Shown here piece by piece: positions 8,501-16,682 of a stretch of DNA of 64,000 nt. The notes under the pieces are model-generated. The model worked only from the letters and a program-made list of their open reading frames with translations. It was not told the DNA's origin and did not search any database. Source of the DNA: JADJPO01 sp963828555 (GTDB lineage: Bacteria; Actinomycetota; Actinomycetes; Actinomycetales; Kineosporiaceae); assembly GCA_963828555.1 (NCBI GenBank), contig CAWHEL010000004.1, positions 1,488,001 to 1,552,000 of the forward strand, in the 5' to 3' direction. Within the stretch, counting starts at the first letter, position 1; each line of letters begins with the position of its first letter. The position numbers were made by a program, and so were the translations under genes.

Positions 8501-8822
8501 CCACCCGGGCGAACCCGGTACGCCCCGCACGGTCAGGGCACCCTCGATGCTCACCTCCTCGGCCAGCTCCCGGCGCGTAGCGTCGTCCGGGCTCTCCCCG
8601 GCCAGCACCACCCCGCCGCAGGCCGCGTCGTGTGCCCCCCGGCCAGAGGTCCTTGCCCTCGGCCCGCCGGTGCACCAGCACCCGCCCGTCAGGCGTCGCA
8701 CCAGCACCCCGGATGCCGCGTGCCGGCAGGTTCTCCGCCCGGACCTGCCGGGGGGCGGCGCCGACACCCGCCCCCACGACGTCATCGGGGTGGTAGAGGG
8801 CGACCGTCTCGGTGCCGCTCAC
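8501..8822 (-). pseudogene. Decayed Nudix hydrolase gene
   Basis: The frame starts at 8822 and reads well as a Nudix protein up to DGRVLVHRRAEGKDLWPG. It then shifts by one base at a run of six C (8635-8640). In the next frame it continues AHDAACGGVVLAGESPDD and completes the Nudix box (GVVLAGE, seven residues, RELAEEVS). The domain stops shortly after that, where the DUF402 remnant begins, so the C-terminal half has been lost. Removing one base from the C6 run restores the frame. The start codon overlaps the stop of the DUF3054 gene by an ATGA junction. Confidence 0.8.
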
Positions 8823-9202
8823 CGCGGCGCGTCGACAGGCCGGACGGCGTGCCCCCGCGCCAGGCGAGCGGCGACGAGCCGCCAGCCGAGCAGGAACAGG
8901 GCCACGAACGTGGACGCGACCAGCACGAACGACGGCTGGACGCCGCCGCCGGTGAGATGGCGCAGGGTCATGCCCAGGGCCACTGTTGCGACCGCCACCA
9001 CGGCACCCGCGGGCAGCCCGGCCGGGGCGAGCCGCCGGCCGAGCACCACGAGCCAGCCGACGCCGGCCCCGGTCAGGAACGGCCAGGCGGTGGCCAGGGT
9101 GCCCAGGATCACCGAACCGGAGTCATGGGCCCGGCGCCCGAACAGGACGAAGACGAGGACGGCGACCAGGTCGGCCGCCAGCGCGCGCGGAGCAGCTCTC
9201 AC
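8819..9202 (-). CDS. DUF3054 family membrane protein
   Basis: About 127 residues from GTG 9202, with four hydrophobic helices separated by short basic loops and no catalytic motif. The pattern RAAPRALAADLVAVLVFVLF at the N-terminus fits DUF3054, a small actinobacterial membrane family of unknown function. A longer reading from 9235 runs into the operator-like repeats before dop and is less likely. It is divergent from dop and overlaps the start of the broken Nudix gene. Confidence 0.75.
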   Translation of the reverse strand: MRAAPRALAADLVAVLVFVLFGRRAHDSGSVILGTLATAWPFLTGAGVGWLVVLGRRLAPAGLPAGAVVAVATVALGMTLRHLTGGGVQPSFVLVASTFVALFLLGWRLVAARLARGHAVRPVDAPR

Positions 9203-9220
9203 CCAGCCAGTCTCGCACCG

Positions 9221-9264
9221 GGTGAGTGCCACCACAGGTGAGTGTCACCACCGCCTCGTAGGGT
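9221..9264 (+). promoter_or_regulatory. Tandem operator-like repeats and dop -10 element
   Basis: GGTGAGTGCCACCAC (9221-9235) is repeated as GGTGAGTGTCACCAC (9237-9251) with a 16 bp period and one mismatch. Each unit contains the palindrome GGTG-N5-CACC. TAGGGT (9259-9264) ends 6 nt before the dop ATG, so dop is probably leaderless. The repeats lie where a regulator would act on dop, on the DUF3054 gene, or on both. Confidence 0.55.
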
Positions 9265-9270
9265 GAGGGC

Positions 9271-10788
9271 ATGGCCGCGCAGCGCATCATGGGGATCGAG
9301 ACCGAGTACGGCGTCTCGGCCGTCGGGGACCCCACGGCCAACGCGATGTTGCTCTCCAGCCAGGTGGTCAACGCCTACGCCGCCCCCCAGGGCAGCCGCG
9401 CCGGTCGGGCCCGCTGGGACTACGAGGACGAGGCCCCGCTGCGCGACGCCCGCGGCTGGGAGTTCCCCCGGGAGGCCGCCGATCCGAGCCAGCTCACCGA
9501 CGCACCGGACGATCCGGCCCTGGCCAATGTGATCCTGTCGAACGGGGCGCGCCTCTACGTCGACCACGCCCACCCCGAGTACTCCTCCCCGGAGGTGACC
9601 AATGCCCGCGACGCCGTGATCTGGGACAAGGCGGGGGAGGCGGTGATGCTCGAGGCGGCCCGCCGGATCGCGGCCAACCCCGGGCTGGGCACGGTGAACC
9701 TGTACAAGAACAACACCGACAACAAGGGCGCCTCCTACGGCACGCACGAGAACTACCTGATGCGCCGGGAGACCCCGTTCGCCGACATCGTGCGCCACCT
9801 CACCCCGTTCTTCGTCTCCCGGCAGGTGATCGCGGGCGCGGGCCGGGTCGGCCGCGGCCAGGACGGCACGGGCGTCGGCTTCCAGGTGAGCCAGCGGGCC
9901 GACTTCTTCGAGGTCGAGGTCGGCCTGGAGACCACCCTCAAGCGCCCGATCATCAACACCCGGGACGAGCCGCACGCCAGCGCCGACCGGTTCCGCAGGC
10001 TGCACGTGATCATCGGCGATGCCAACCTGTGCGAGGTGGCCGGCTATCTCAAGATGGGCACCACGGCGCTGGTGCTGGAGCTGATCGAGGAGAAGGCGTT
10101 CACCCGCGACCTGTCCGTCGACCGCCCGGTGTCCAGCCTGCACGCGGTCTCGCATGACCCGGCCCTGCGGACCCTGCTGCGCCTGCGCGACGGCAGCACC
10201 GCGACCGCAGTACAGCTGCAGTGGCTGTACCTGGAGCAGGTGTCCTCCTACGTCAACGACCGCTTCGGGCAGGACGCCGAGCCGGTCACCCGTGATCTGC
10301 TGCGCCGCTGGGAGAGCGTGCTGACCCGGCTGGAGAGCGACCCGTTGAGCTGCTCCCGCGAGCTGGACTGGGTGGCGAAACTGCGTGTGCTGGAAGGGTT
10401 CCGCGACCGCGAGCAGCTGCCCTGGGACGCCACGCGGCTGCAGTTGATCGACCTGCAGTGGTCCGACGTGCGCCCTGAGAAGGGCCTGTACCACCGGCTG
10501 GCCCAGCGCGGGCAGGTCGAGCGGCTCGTCACCGACGCGGAGATCGCCGCAGCGGTGGGCACCCCGCCGGAGGACACCCGCGCCTACTTCCGGGGCCGCT
10601 GCCTGTCCAAATACGGCGAGCACGTCGCGGCCGCCTCCTGGGACTCGGTGATCTTCGATGTGCCCGGCCGGGGGGCGCTGCAGCGGGTGCCCACCCTGGA
10701 TCCGCACCGCGGCACCCGCGAGCACGTCGGCGGTCTGTTGGACCGCTGCTCCACCGCGGCGGACCTGCTGGACGCCCTTGCCACCTAG
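9271..10788 (+). CDS. dop: Depupylase / Pup deamidase Dop
   Basis: Dop deamidates the C-terminal Gln of Pup to Glu and removes Pup from substrates; it shares a glutamine-synthetase-like fold with PafA. The 505 residues begin with the IMGIETEYGV motif (Glu10, Glu12). Residues 40-80 form the Dop-specific loop absent from PafA. The segment ARLYVDHAHPEYSSPE contains Asp98, the equivalent of the catalytic aspartate. The Pup encoded next door ends in GGQ, so the deamidase activity is needed here. pup follows 47 bp downstream. Confidence 0.97.
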   Translation: MAAQRIMGIETEYGVSAVGDPTANAMLLSSQVVNAYAAPQGSRAGRARWDYEDEAPLRDARGWEFPREAADPSQLTDAPDDPALANVILSNGARLYVDHAHPEYSSPEVTNARDAVIWDKAGEAVMLEAARRIAANPGLGTVNLYKNNTDNKGASYGTHENYLMRRETPFADIVRHLTPFFVSRQVIAGAGRVGRGQDGTGVGFQVSQRADFFEVEVGLETTLKRPIINTRDEPHASADRFRRLHVIIGDANLCEVAGYLKMGTTALVLELIEEKAFTRDLSVDRPVSSLHAVSHDPALRTLLRLRDGSTATAVQLQWLYLEQVSSYVNDRFGQDAEPVTRDLLRRWESVLTRLESDPLSCSRELDWVAKLRVLEGFRDREQLPWDATRLQLIDLQWSDVRPEKGLYHRLAQRGQVERLVTDAEIAAAVGTPPEDTRAYFRGRCLSKYGEHVAAASWDSVIFDVPGRGALQRVPTLDPHRGTREHVGGLLDRCSTAADLLDALAT

Positions 10789-10835
10789 GATCGAGACAGG
10801 AATCCCGGAGCAGCACGGGCTCGAGGAGGACCAGC

Positions 10836-11024
10836 ATGGCCGGACAGGAACAGAAGGCGCCCCGAGGGCGCGGCGACGAGCCGGACGACGCGCCGCCGCC
10901 ACCACCACCGCAGGCGCAGGTCAAGGACGACGACGTCGACGCGATCCTGGACGAGATCGACGACGTCCTGGAGACCAACGCCGAGGAGTTCGTCAAGGGA
11001 TTCGTGCAGAAGGGCGGCCAGTAA
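10836..11024 (+). CDS. pup: Prokaryotic ubiquitin-like protein Pup
   Basis: A 62 residue intrinsically disordered tag with the canonical C-terminus KGGQ. The Gln must be deamidated by Dop before PafA can ligate it to substrate lysines. The region DDVDAILDEIDDVLETNAEE is the amphipathic helix that binds the Mpa coiled coil. Six consecutive prolines at 20-25 are more than usual. A GAGGAGGA site precedes the ATG. prcB starts 7 bp after its stop. Confidence 0.97.
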   Translation: MAGQEQKAPRGRGDEPDDAPPPPPPQAQVKDDDVDAILDEIDDVLETNAEEFVKGFVQKGGQ

Positions 11025-11031
11025 CCCACCG

Positions 11032-11859
11032 ATGAGCGACCACTACGACGGTGCCGACGGGAGGCTGCCCGCGGCGTTCACGACTCCCGGGTCGTCCTCC
11101 TTCACCGAGTTCCTGGCCACCCATGCCGCCGATCTGCTTCCCGGAGGGCGTCCGCTGCCGCCGGGGGCCACGCCAGAGGTTCCGCACGCGACCACCATCG
11201 TCGCGCTGACCTTCGACGGTGGCGTGGTGATGGCCGGCGACCGTCGGGCGACCATGGGCAACCTGATCGCACACCGGGAGATGGAGAAGGTCTACCCGGC
11301 CGACGAGTACTCCTGCGTCGGGATCGCCGGCACCGCCGGGGTCGCGGTGGAGATGGTCCGTCTGTTCCAGGTGGAGCTCGAGCACTACGAGAAGATCGAG
11401 GGCGCCCTGCTCTCTCTGGACGGCAAGGCCAACCGCCTGGCCACGATGATCCGGGGCAATCTCGGGATGGCGATGCAGGGCCTGGCCGTGGTGCCGCTGT
11501 TCGCCGGCTACGACATCGACCGCGGTGCCGGGCGGATCTTCTCCTACGACATCACCGGTGGCCGCTACGAGGAGCGTGAGCACCACAGCGTCGGCTCGGG
11601 CTCGCTGTTCGCCCGCGGCACGCTGAAGAAGGGCTGGCGGGCCGACCTGAACGCCGCCGGCGCCGTCCGGGTGGCACTGGAGGCCCTGATCGACGCCGCC
11701 GAGGACGACTCGGCGACCGGCGGCCCAGACGAACGGCGCCGGATCTACCCCGTGGTCGCCACGGTGACCGACGCGGGCTACCAGCGGGTGCCCGACGACG
11801 AACTCGCGGCCGTCGTGGCCGATCTGCTGGCCCAGCGAGGAGGGAACGCGCCGTCATGA
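11032..11859 (+). CDS. prcB: 20S proteasome beta subunit
   Basis: A 275 residue precursor. Residues 1-53 form the propeptide, and cleavage before Thr54 (in PHA-TTIVALTFDGG) would expose the nucleophile. The GDRRATMGN segment with the conserved Asp, Arg and Lys/Arg region follows. It forms the two inner heptameric rings of the proteolytic chamber. The stop overlaps the prcA start (ATGA), so the subunits are translationally coupled. Confidence 0.97.
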   Translation: MSDHYDGADGRLPAAFTTPGSSSFTEFLATHAADLLPGGRPLPPGATPEVPHATTIVALTFDGGVVMAGDRRATMGNLIAHREMEKVYPADEYSCVGIAGTAGVAVEMVRLFQVELEHYEKIEGALLSLDGKANRLATMIRGNLGMAMQGLAVVPLFAGYDIDRGAGRIFSYDITGGRYEEREHHSVGSGSLFARGTLKKGWRADLNAAGAVRVALEALIDAAEDDSATGGPDERRRIYPVVATVTDAGYQRVPDDELAAVVADLLAQRGGNAPS

Positions 11860-12683
11860 GCATGCCGCCCTACTACGCCTCGCCCGAACAGATCATGAAG
11901 GACCGGGCGGACTACGCCCGGCGCAACATCGCCCGAGGCCGCCCCGTGGTCGTGGTCTGCTTCGACGGCGGGATCGCGTTCGTGGCCGAGAACCCCTCGC
12001 GGTCGCTGCACAAGATCAGTGAGATCTACGACCGGATCGCGTTCGCCGCGGTGGGCAAGTACAACGAGTTCGAGAACCTGCGGGTGGCCGGCGTGCGCTA
12101 CGCCGACCTGCGGGGGTACTCCTACGACCGGGCCGACGTCACCGCGCGTGGTCTGGCCAACGCCTACGCGCAGACCCTCGGCGCGGTGTTCACCACCGAG
12201 CCCAAGCCGCTCGAGGTCGAGATCGCGGTCGCCGAGGTGGGGCTCACCCCCGCCGGTGACCAGATCTTCCGGCTCACCTACGACGGCTCGGTCGGCGACG
12301 AGGGCCCCTTCGTGGCGATGGGCGGTCAGGCCGAGCAGATCACCGCCGGGCTGACCGAATCCTGGCGGGAGGGGCTCACCCTGGCCGAGGTGCTCACCCT
12401 GGCCGTCTCGCTGCTGGCCAAGGACCCGGCCGGCGGCGCCGATCGGGTGCTCGGCCCGGCCCAGCTCGAGGTGGCGATCCTGGACCGCCAGCGTCTCCGG
12501 CGCGCCTTCCGGCGTCTGGCCGGCCCGCTGCTGGAGCGGCTGCTCACCCCCGGTGACCCGACCACCGATGCCCCGCCCACCGACGACCCGCGCCCGGGGC
12601 TTCACGACACACTCACCGGGGACGCCTCCGGCGACGACACGCCGCGGCCGCCGCAGACCAGCACAGAACCGGCGCCGGAGTAA
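11856..12683 (+). CDS. prcA: 20S proteasome alpha subunit
   Basis: A 275 residue subunit of the outer rings that gate the chamber. It starts MSMPPYYASPEQIMKDRADYAR, the usual alpha N-terminal gating segment and H0 helix. It contains the SRSLHKISEIYDRIAFAAVGKYNEF core shared by bacterial alpha subunits. The C-terminal ~50 residues are a Pro/Thr/Asp-rich tail, longer than the structured fold needs. The Mpa C-terminal GQYL is expected to dock on these rings. Confidence 0.96.
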   Translation: MSMPPYYASPEQIMKDRADYARRNIARGRPVVVVCFDGGIAFVAENPSRSLHKISEIYDRIAFAAVGKYNEFENLRVAGVRYADLRGYSYDRADVTARGLANAYAQTLGAVFTTEPKPLEVEIAVAEVGLTPAGDQIFRLTYDGSVGDEGPFVAMGGQAEQITAGLTESWREGLTLAEVLTLAVSLLAKDPAGGADRVLGPAQLEVAILDRQRLRRAFRRLAGPLLERLLTPGDPTTDAPPTDDPRPGLHDTLTGDASGDDTPRPPQTSTEPAPE

Positions 12684-12702
12684 GGCCTCCGCCCGGTATC
12701 GG

Positions 12703-12725
12703 TTGTCGGACAACGCACCTAGAGT
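12703..12725 (+). promoter_or_regulatory. Putative PafBC-type promoter of pafA
   Basis: TTGTCGGAC, eight bases, then TAGAGT, ending 7 nt before the pafA ATG. Seven of nine bases of the upstream element match TTGTCRGTG, and the N8 spacing and TAnnnT are exact. The upstream element also sits in the small palindrome GTTGTC-G-GACAAC (12702-12714). This suggests that pafA has its own damage-responsive promoter inside the proteasome cluster. Confidence 0.55.
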
Positions 12726-12732
12726 GGGGCGC

Positions 12733-14094
12733 ATGGACCGCCGGATCTTCGGGATCGAGACCGAGTTCGGGGTGACCTGTGCCTTCGAGGGGCAGCGCAA
12801 GCTGTCCCCGGACGAGGTGGCCCGATACCTGTTCCGCAAGGTGGTGTCCTGGGGCCGGTCCAGCAACGTCTTCCTGCGCAACGGCGCCCGGCTCTATCTG
12901 GACGTCGGGTCGCACCCGGAGTACGCCACGCCGGAGTGCGACGACGTGCGCCAACTCGTGGTGCACGACCGCGCCGGCGAGCGGATCCTCGAGGGCCTGC
13001 TGGTCGACGCCGAGCGCCGCCTACACGAGGAGGGCATCGCCGGCGAGGTGTTCCTGTTCAAGAACAACACCGACTCGGCCGGCAACTCCTACGGCTGCCA
13101 CGAGAACTACCTGGTCAGCCGGCACGGCGAGTTCGGCCGGCTGTCGGACGTGCTGATCCCGTTCCTGGTCACCCGGCAGCTGGTGGTCGGCGCCGGCAAG
13201 GTGCTGCAGACCCCGCGCGGGGCAGTGTTCTGCCTGTCCCAGCGGGCCGACCACATCTGGGAGGGGGTCTCCAGCGCCACCACCCGGTCCCGCCCCATCA
13301 TCAACACCCGCGACGAACCCCATGCGGACGCCGAGAAGTACCGCCGGCTGCACGTGATCGTCGGCGACTCGAACATGTCCGAGACCACCACCATGCTCAA
13401 AGTGGGCGCCACCGACCTGGTGCTGCGCATGATCGAGGCCGGTGTGGTGCTGCGCGACCACACGCTGGAGAACCCGATCCGGGCCATCCGCGAGGTCAGC
13501 CACGACCTGACCGGCAGGCGCCGAGTGCGGCTGGCCAACGGCCGCGACGCGAGTGCCCTCGAGATCCAGCAGGAGTATCTGGATCGGGCGAAGGACTTCG
13601 TCGACACCCACGGCCTGCACACCGATGTGATCAAGCGGGTGCTCGACCTGTGGGAGCGCGGGCTGCGCGCGGTGGACACCGGCGACCTCAGCCTGGTCGA
13701 CCGTGAGATCGACTGGGCGATCAAGCACCGCCTGGTCGAGCGCTACCGCGCCCGGCACGACCTGCCGCTCTCCTCGGCGCGGGTCGCTCGACTCGATCTG
13801 GCCTACCACGACATCCACCGCGACCGCGGCCTGCACTATCTGATGGTCAAGCGGGGGCTCGCCGAGCGGGTCACCTCCGACATCGAGGTGTTCGAGGCCA
13901 CCGCGGTGCCTCCGCAGACCACCCGGGCCAAGCTGCGCGGAGACTTCGTGCGCCGCGCCCAGGAGCGCCGTCGTGATTTCACAGTGGACTGGGTCCACCT
14001 CAAGCTGAACGACCAGGCCCAGCGCACGGTGCTGTGCAAGGACCCGTTCCGCTCGGTCGACGAGCGCGTGGAGCGGCTCATCCAGAGCATGTGA
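12733..14094 (+). CDS. pafA: Pup ligase PafA
   Basis: PafA uses ATP to link the C-terminal Glu of deamidated Pup to lysines of target proteins. The 453 residues show IFGIETEFGV at the N-terminus (Glu9, Glu11 metal/ATP ligands) and LYLDVGSHPEYATPE, with Asp57 in the position of the catalytic aspartate. The Dop-specific loop is absent, as expected. The ATG at 12733 was preferred because a TAGAGT hexamer lies 7 nt before it; the frame runs further upstream into prcA but without homology. An FKBP lipoprotein gene follows 20 bp after the stop. Confidence 0.97.
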   Translation: MDRRIFGIETEFGVTCAFEGQRKLSPDEVARYLFRKVVSWGRSSNVFLRNGARLYLDVGSHPEYATPECDDVRQLVVHDRAGERILEGLLVDAERRLHEEGIAGEVFLFKNNTDSAGNSYGCHENYLVSRHGEFGRLSDVLIPFLVTRQLVVGAGKVLQTPRGAVFCLSQRADHIWEGVSSATTRSRPIINTRDEPHADAEKYRRLHVIVGDSNMSETTTMLKVGATDLVLRMIEAGVVLRDHTLENPIRAIREVSHDLTGRRRVRLANGRDASALEIQQEYLDRAKDFVDTHGLHTDVIKRVLDLWERGLRAVDTGDLSLVDREIDWAIKHRLVERYRARHDLPLSSARVARLDLAYHDIHRDRGLHYLMVKRGLAERVTSDIEVFEATAVPPQTTRAKLRGDFVRRAQERRRDFTVDWVHLKLNDQAQRTVLCKDPFRSVDERVERLIQSM

Positions 14095-14114
14095 ATCCCC
14101 TATGGTGGGTCCTC

Positions 14115-15074
14115 GTGTCTGCTCGTTCTCTGGTCGCCGCCCTCGCTGCGGGAGCTGTCGCCGTCACCGTCACGCTGACCGGCTGCAGCACTCCGAGCAG
14201 TTCGGTCGACCCGACCGGCGGCGTAACGGTCACCGACCTGACCACGGTTCTGGTGAGCGGCGGGCCCAAAGCGAAGCCGTCGGTCAGGGTGCCCGTCCCG
14301 CTGTCTGTGACCAAGATCGAACGCACCGTGGTGACCAGCGGCACAGGGGCGAAGGCAGCCCTCGGCCAGCGGGTGACCATCGAGTACGTGGGGGTCAACG
14401 GCACCGACGGCAAGGAGTTCGACACCTCCTACGGCCAGCGCCCGACCAGCTTCGTGCTCGACCCCAAGAACAACCTGCCCGGTCTGGTCTCCGGACTGGT
14501 CGGCACCCCCACCGGTTCCCGAATCATGCTGGCCATCCCGCCGGAGCAGGGGTACGGCCTCAAGGGCCTGCCCGCCGCCGGCGTCGGCCCGACCGACACA
14601 CTGGTGCTGGTGGTCGACCTGCTGGCGGTCAAGGACGTTCTGGCCCGGGCCACCGGTCCCGCTGTGGCCGCCAAGGCCGGTCTGCCCACGGTGAAGCTGA
14701 ACGCCGAGGGTGCCCCCACGATCACCCTTCCCCGGGGGAACCCGCCGACAGCGCTGGTGGTGCAACCGCTGATCGTCGGCAAGGGCGCCAAGGTGACCCG
14801 CGGGCAACAGATCACCGTGCACTACACGGGGGTGTTCTGGCCCGGGGGCAAGCAGTTCGACTCCTCCTGGGGCCGCTCACCGTCCTCGTTCGAGATCGGC
14901 AACGGCAAGGTGATCTCGGGGTGGGACCGCGGGCTGGTCGGCCAGAACGTGGGCAGCCAGATCCTGCTGGTGATCCCGCCCGACGACGGCTACGGCGCCG
15001 AGGGCCGCACCGAGTTGGGGATCAAGGGCACCGACACCCTGACCTTCGTGGTGGACATCCTGGACGCCGCCTGA
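14115..15074 (+). CDS. Lipoprotein with tandem FKBP-type peptidyl-prolyl isomerase domains
   Basis: About 319 residues from GTG 14115, chosen for the GGTGGG site 5 nt upstream. The signal peptide SARSLVAALAAGAVAVTVTL ends in the lipobox LTGC, with Cys24 to be lipidated. Two FKBP folds follow, around 75-165 and 225-319. The second keeps more of the classical active-site residues (HYTGVFWPGGKQFDSSWG, VISGWDRGLVGQ). The first is more divergent (EYVGVNGTDGKEFDTSYG, then LPGLVSGLVG in place of the usual VIPGWDxG). It would act on folding of exported proteins at the membrane surface. A GTG at 14091 overlapping pafA is an alternative start. Confidence 0.92.
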   Translation: MSARSLVAALAAGAVAVTVTLTGCSTPSSSVDPTGGVTVTDLTTVLVSGGPKAKPSVRVPVPLSVTKIERTVVTSGTGAKAALGQRVTIEYVGVNGTDGKEFDTSYGQRPTSFVLDPKNNLPGLVSGLVGTPTGSRIMLAIPPEQGYGLKGLPAAGVGPTDTLVLVVDLLAVKDVLARATGPAVAAKAGLPTVKLNAEGAPTITLPRGNPPTALVVQPLIVGKGAKVTRGQQITVHYTGVFWPGGKQFDSSWGRSPSSFEIGNGKVISGWDRGLVGQNVGSQILLVIPPDDGYGAEGRTELGIKGTDTLTFVVDILDAA

Positions 15075-15122
15075 GACCTGAGTCACTTCGAGCCACATCC
15101 GAGCCATACCCGAGGAGAGAGC

Positions 15123-15512
15123 ATGAGCGAAAACCTGAGCGGGCGGGACAAGCCCGAGATCGACTTCCCGGAGGGCGAACCGCCTGTAGAGCTGCAGATC
15201 CTGGACGAGATCGAGGGCACTGGCCCGGCAGCTCTGGCCGGCCAGACGGTCAGCGCGCACTACGTGGGCGTGGCCTTCTCCAGCGGCGAGGAGTTCGACG
15301 CCTCCTGGAACCGTGGCCGCCCGCTCGACTTCCGCCTCGGCGTCGGCCAGGTCATCCCGGGCTGGGACCAGGGCATCGCCGGGATGAAGGTCGGCGGACG
15401 CCGCCGCCTGGTCATCCCGCCGCATCTGGCCTACGGCACCCGGGGCGCCGGCGGTGCGATCGGCCCGAACGAGACGCTGATCTTCGTGGTCGACCTGGTC
15501 GACGCCCGCTAG
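15123..15512 (+). CDS. Cytoplasmic FKBP-type peptidyl-prolyl isomerase
   Basis: A 129 residue single-domain FKBP without signal peptide. The conserved active-site positions are present: HYVGVAFSSGEEFDASW, VIPGWDQGIAGMKVGGRR, and the terminal FVVDLVDAR strand. A GAGGAGAGAG ribosome site precedes the ATG. It lies 48 bp after the tandem FKBP lipoprotein gene, so the pair probably share a transcript and serve folding on both sides of the membrane. The same pair follows pafA in many actinobacteria. Confidence 0.95.
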   Translation: MSENLSGRDKPEIDFPEGEPPVELQILDEIEGTGPAALAGQTVSAHYVGVAFSSGEEFDASWNRGRPLDFRLGVGQVIPGWDQGIAGMKVGGRRRLVIPPHLAYGTRGAGGAIGPNETLIFVVDLVDAR

Positions 15513-15523
15513 TCGGCGCCCGG

Positions 15524-16630
15524 TCAGCCGAGAAGCGCCGCGGCGTGCCGGCCCGCCGCCGCGGCGGCGAGGAACGCCGCCCGGTCGCCGTCCAGGCCCC
15601 GGCCCATGGTCGACAGCGGCACCGGGCTGGTCGCCAGGGCCTCACCCAGCCCGTGCACGTCCACCTCGATGAGTCGGTGCCGCCCGTGTGGAGCCCCGAG
15701 CTCTGCCGCCTGGTCACGCACCTGTGCGCCCAGGACGGCGAGGTCACCCTCGAACACCGGCAGCACGACGTCCGCCGGGGCCAGGGCGACCCGGCCGAGC
15801 GCGGTCAGGCTGTGGTGGGAGAGGCCGCGGTGACGTTCCCGCCCGTCCGCCCCGGAGACCCGCAGCGCGGCCACCGGGCGCCCGCGCAGGGCCGCCACGG
15901 CGTTCACCGCCTCACCGGTGGAGACGCCCGTGAATCCCCACCGGGTGCCGGTGCCGGCCACCCCCGGCCCTGGCGCCACGACCACCACATCGGCGCTCAG
16001 CACCAGATGGGCGGCGAGCAGCCCCGTGTGCAGACTGACCGCCTCCAGGTCGCCGCCGAAGGCCTGGCCCACGGTGATCGACCCGGCCAGCCAGCCCGAC
16101 GCACGCAACCCGGCCAGGGAGCGGGAGAACCAGGCCGGCAGCGCCGCGCCGTCCGTCATCACATAACCGACCCGCAGGTCGGCGCGCTCGGCGCGCACCC
16201 CGGCGATCACCGCGGGCAGCGCCGAGTGCAGGTCGGCGATCACCACCGGCAGGCCGTGCAGGTCGTCGGCCTCGCGCAGCAGGTCGTGGTGCGACGAGGC
16301 CTGTTCGTCGACCGCGAGCACCATCACCTGCAGTGGCGTGTAGCGGGCCTTGACCACGTGCCCGGGGCCGAGGGCAACCGCCTCGGGAAGCCGATGGGGG
16401 ATGGCCACCACGAAGGCGTACCCGCCGGTGCCCAGCCCCGCCTCGGCCGCGGTGGTGTTCAGCAGCACCAGATCACCGGGCTGCGGCGTGCCGACCAGGG
16501 CCGGGTAGGCCAGGGCACGGGCCGAGGTCCAGGACCGGGTGGCGTCGTCCAGCACGTCGACGGTGCAGTCCACCGCACCGTCCCAGGAGGCGATCACCGC
16601 GGTGACCCGGCCCTCGCGCCAGAGGATCAC
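15524..16630 (-). CDS. DUF3866 family protein
   Basis: A 368 residue protein from GTG 16630, which has GGAGGTGGAGG just upstream. The N-terminal strand-rich part (VILWREGRVTAVIASWDGAV) is followed by an alpha/beta domain with a glycine-rich stretch near VVVAPGPGVAGTGTRWGFTG. This matches the conserved actinobacterial DUF3866 family, whose function is unknown. It is encoded opposite to pafB, with a 52 bp divergent promoter region. It converges on the FKBP gene with 11 bp between stops. Confidence 0.85.
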   Translation of the reverse strand: MILWREGRVTAVIASWDGAVDCTVDVLDDATRSWTSARALAYPALVGTPQPGDLVLLNTTAAEAGLGTGGYAFVVAIPHRLPEAVALGPGHVVKARYTPLQVMVLAVDEQASSHHDLLREADDLHGLPVVIADLHSALPAVIAGVRAERADLRVGYVMTDGAALPAWFSRSLAGLRASGWLAGSITVGQAFGGDLEAVSLHTGLLAAHLVLSADVVVVAPGPGVAGTGTRWGFTGVSTGEAVNAVAALRGRPVAALRVSGADGRERHRGLSHHSLTALGRVALAPADVVLPVFEGDLAVLGAQVRDQAAELGAPHGRHRLIEVDVHGLGEALATSPVPLSTMGRGLDGDRAAFLAAAAAGRHAAALLG

Positions 16631-16682
16631 GTGACCTCCACCTCCCGACCGGTACGGCCCACCTCGGGTAGCGTCGCTGCCG

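Noticed and set aside
9221..9251. Tandem repeats before dop as the start of a CRISPR array.
   Set aside because: There are only two units, the spacer is 1 bp, and no cas genes are nearby.
14091..14114. GTG 14091 overlapping the pafA stop as start of the FKBP lipoprotein.
   Set aside because: It would add eight residues before the basic n-region. GTG 14115 has a GGTGGG site at proper distance and gives a typical signal peptide.
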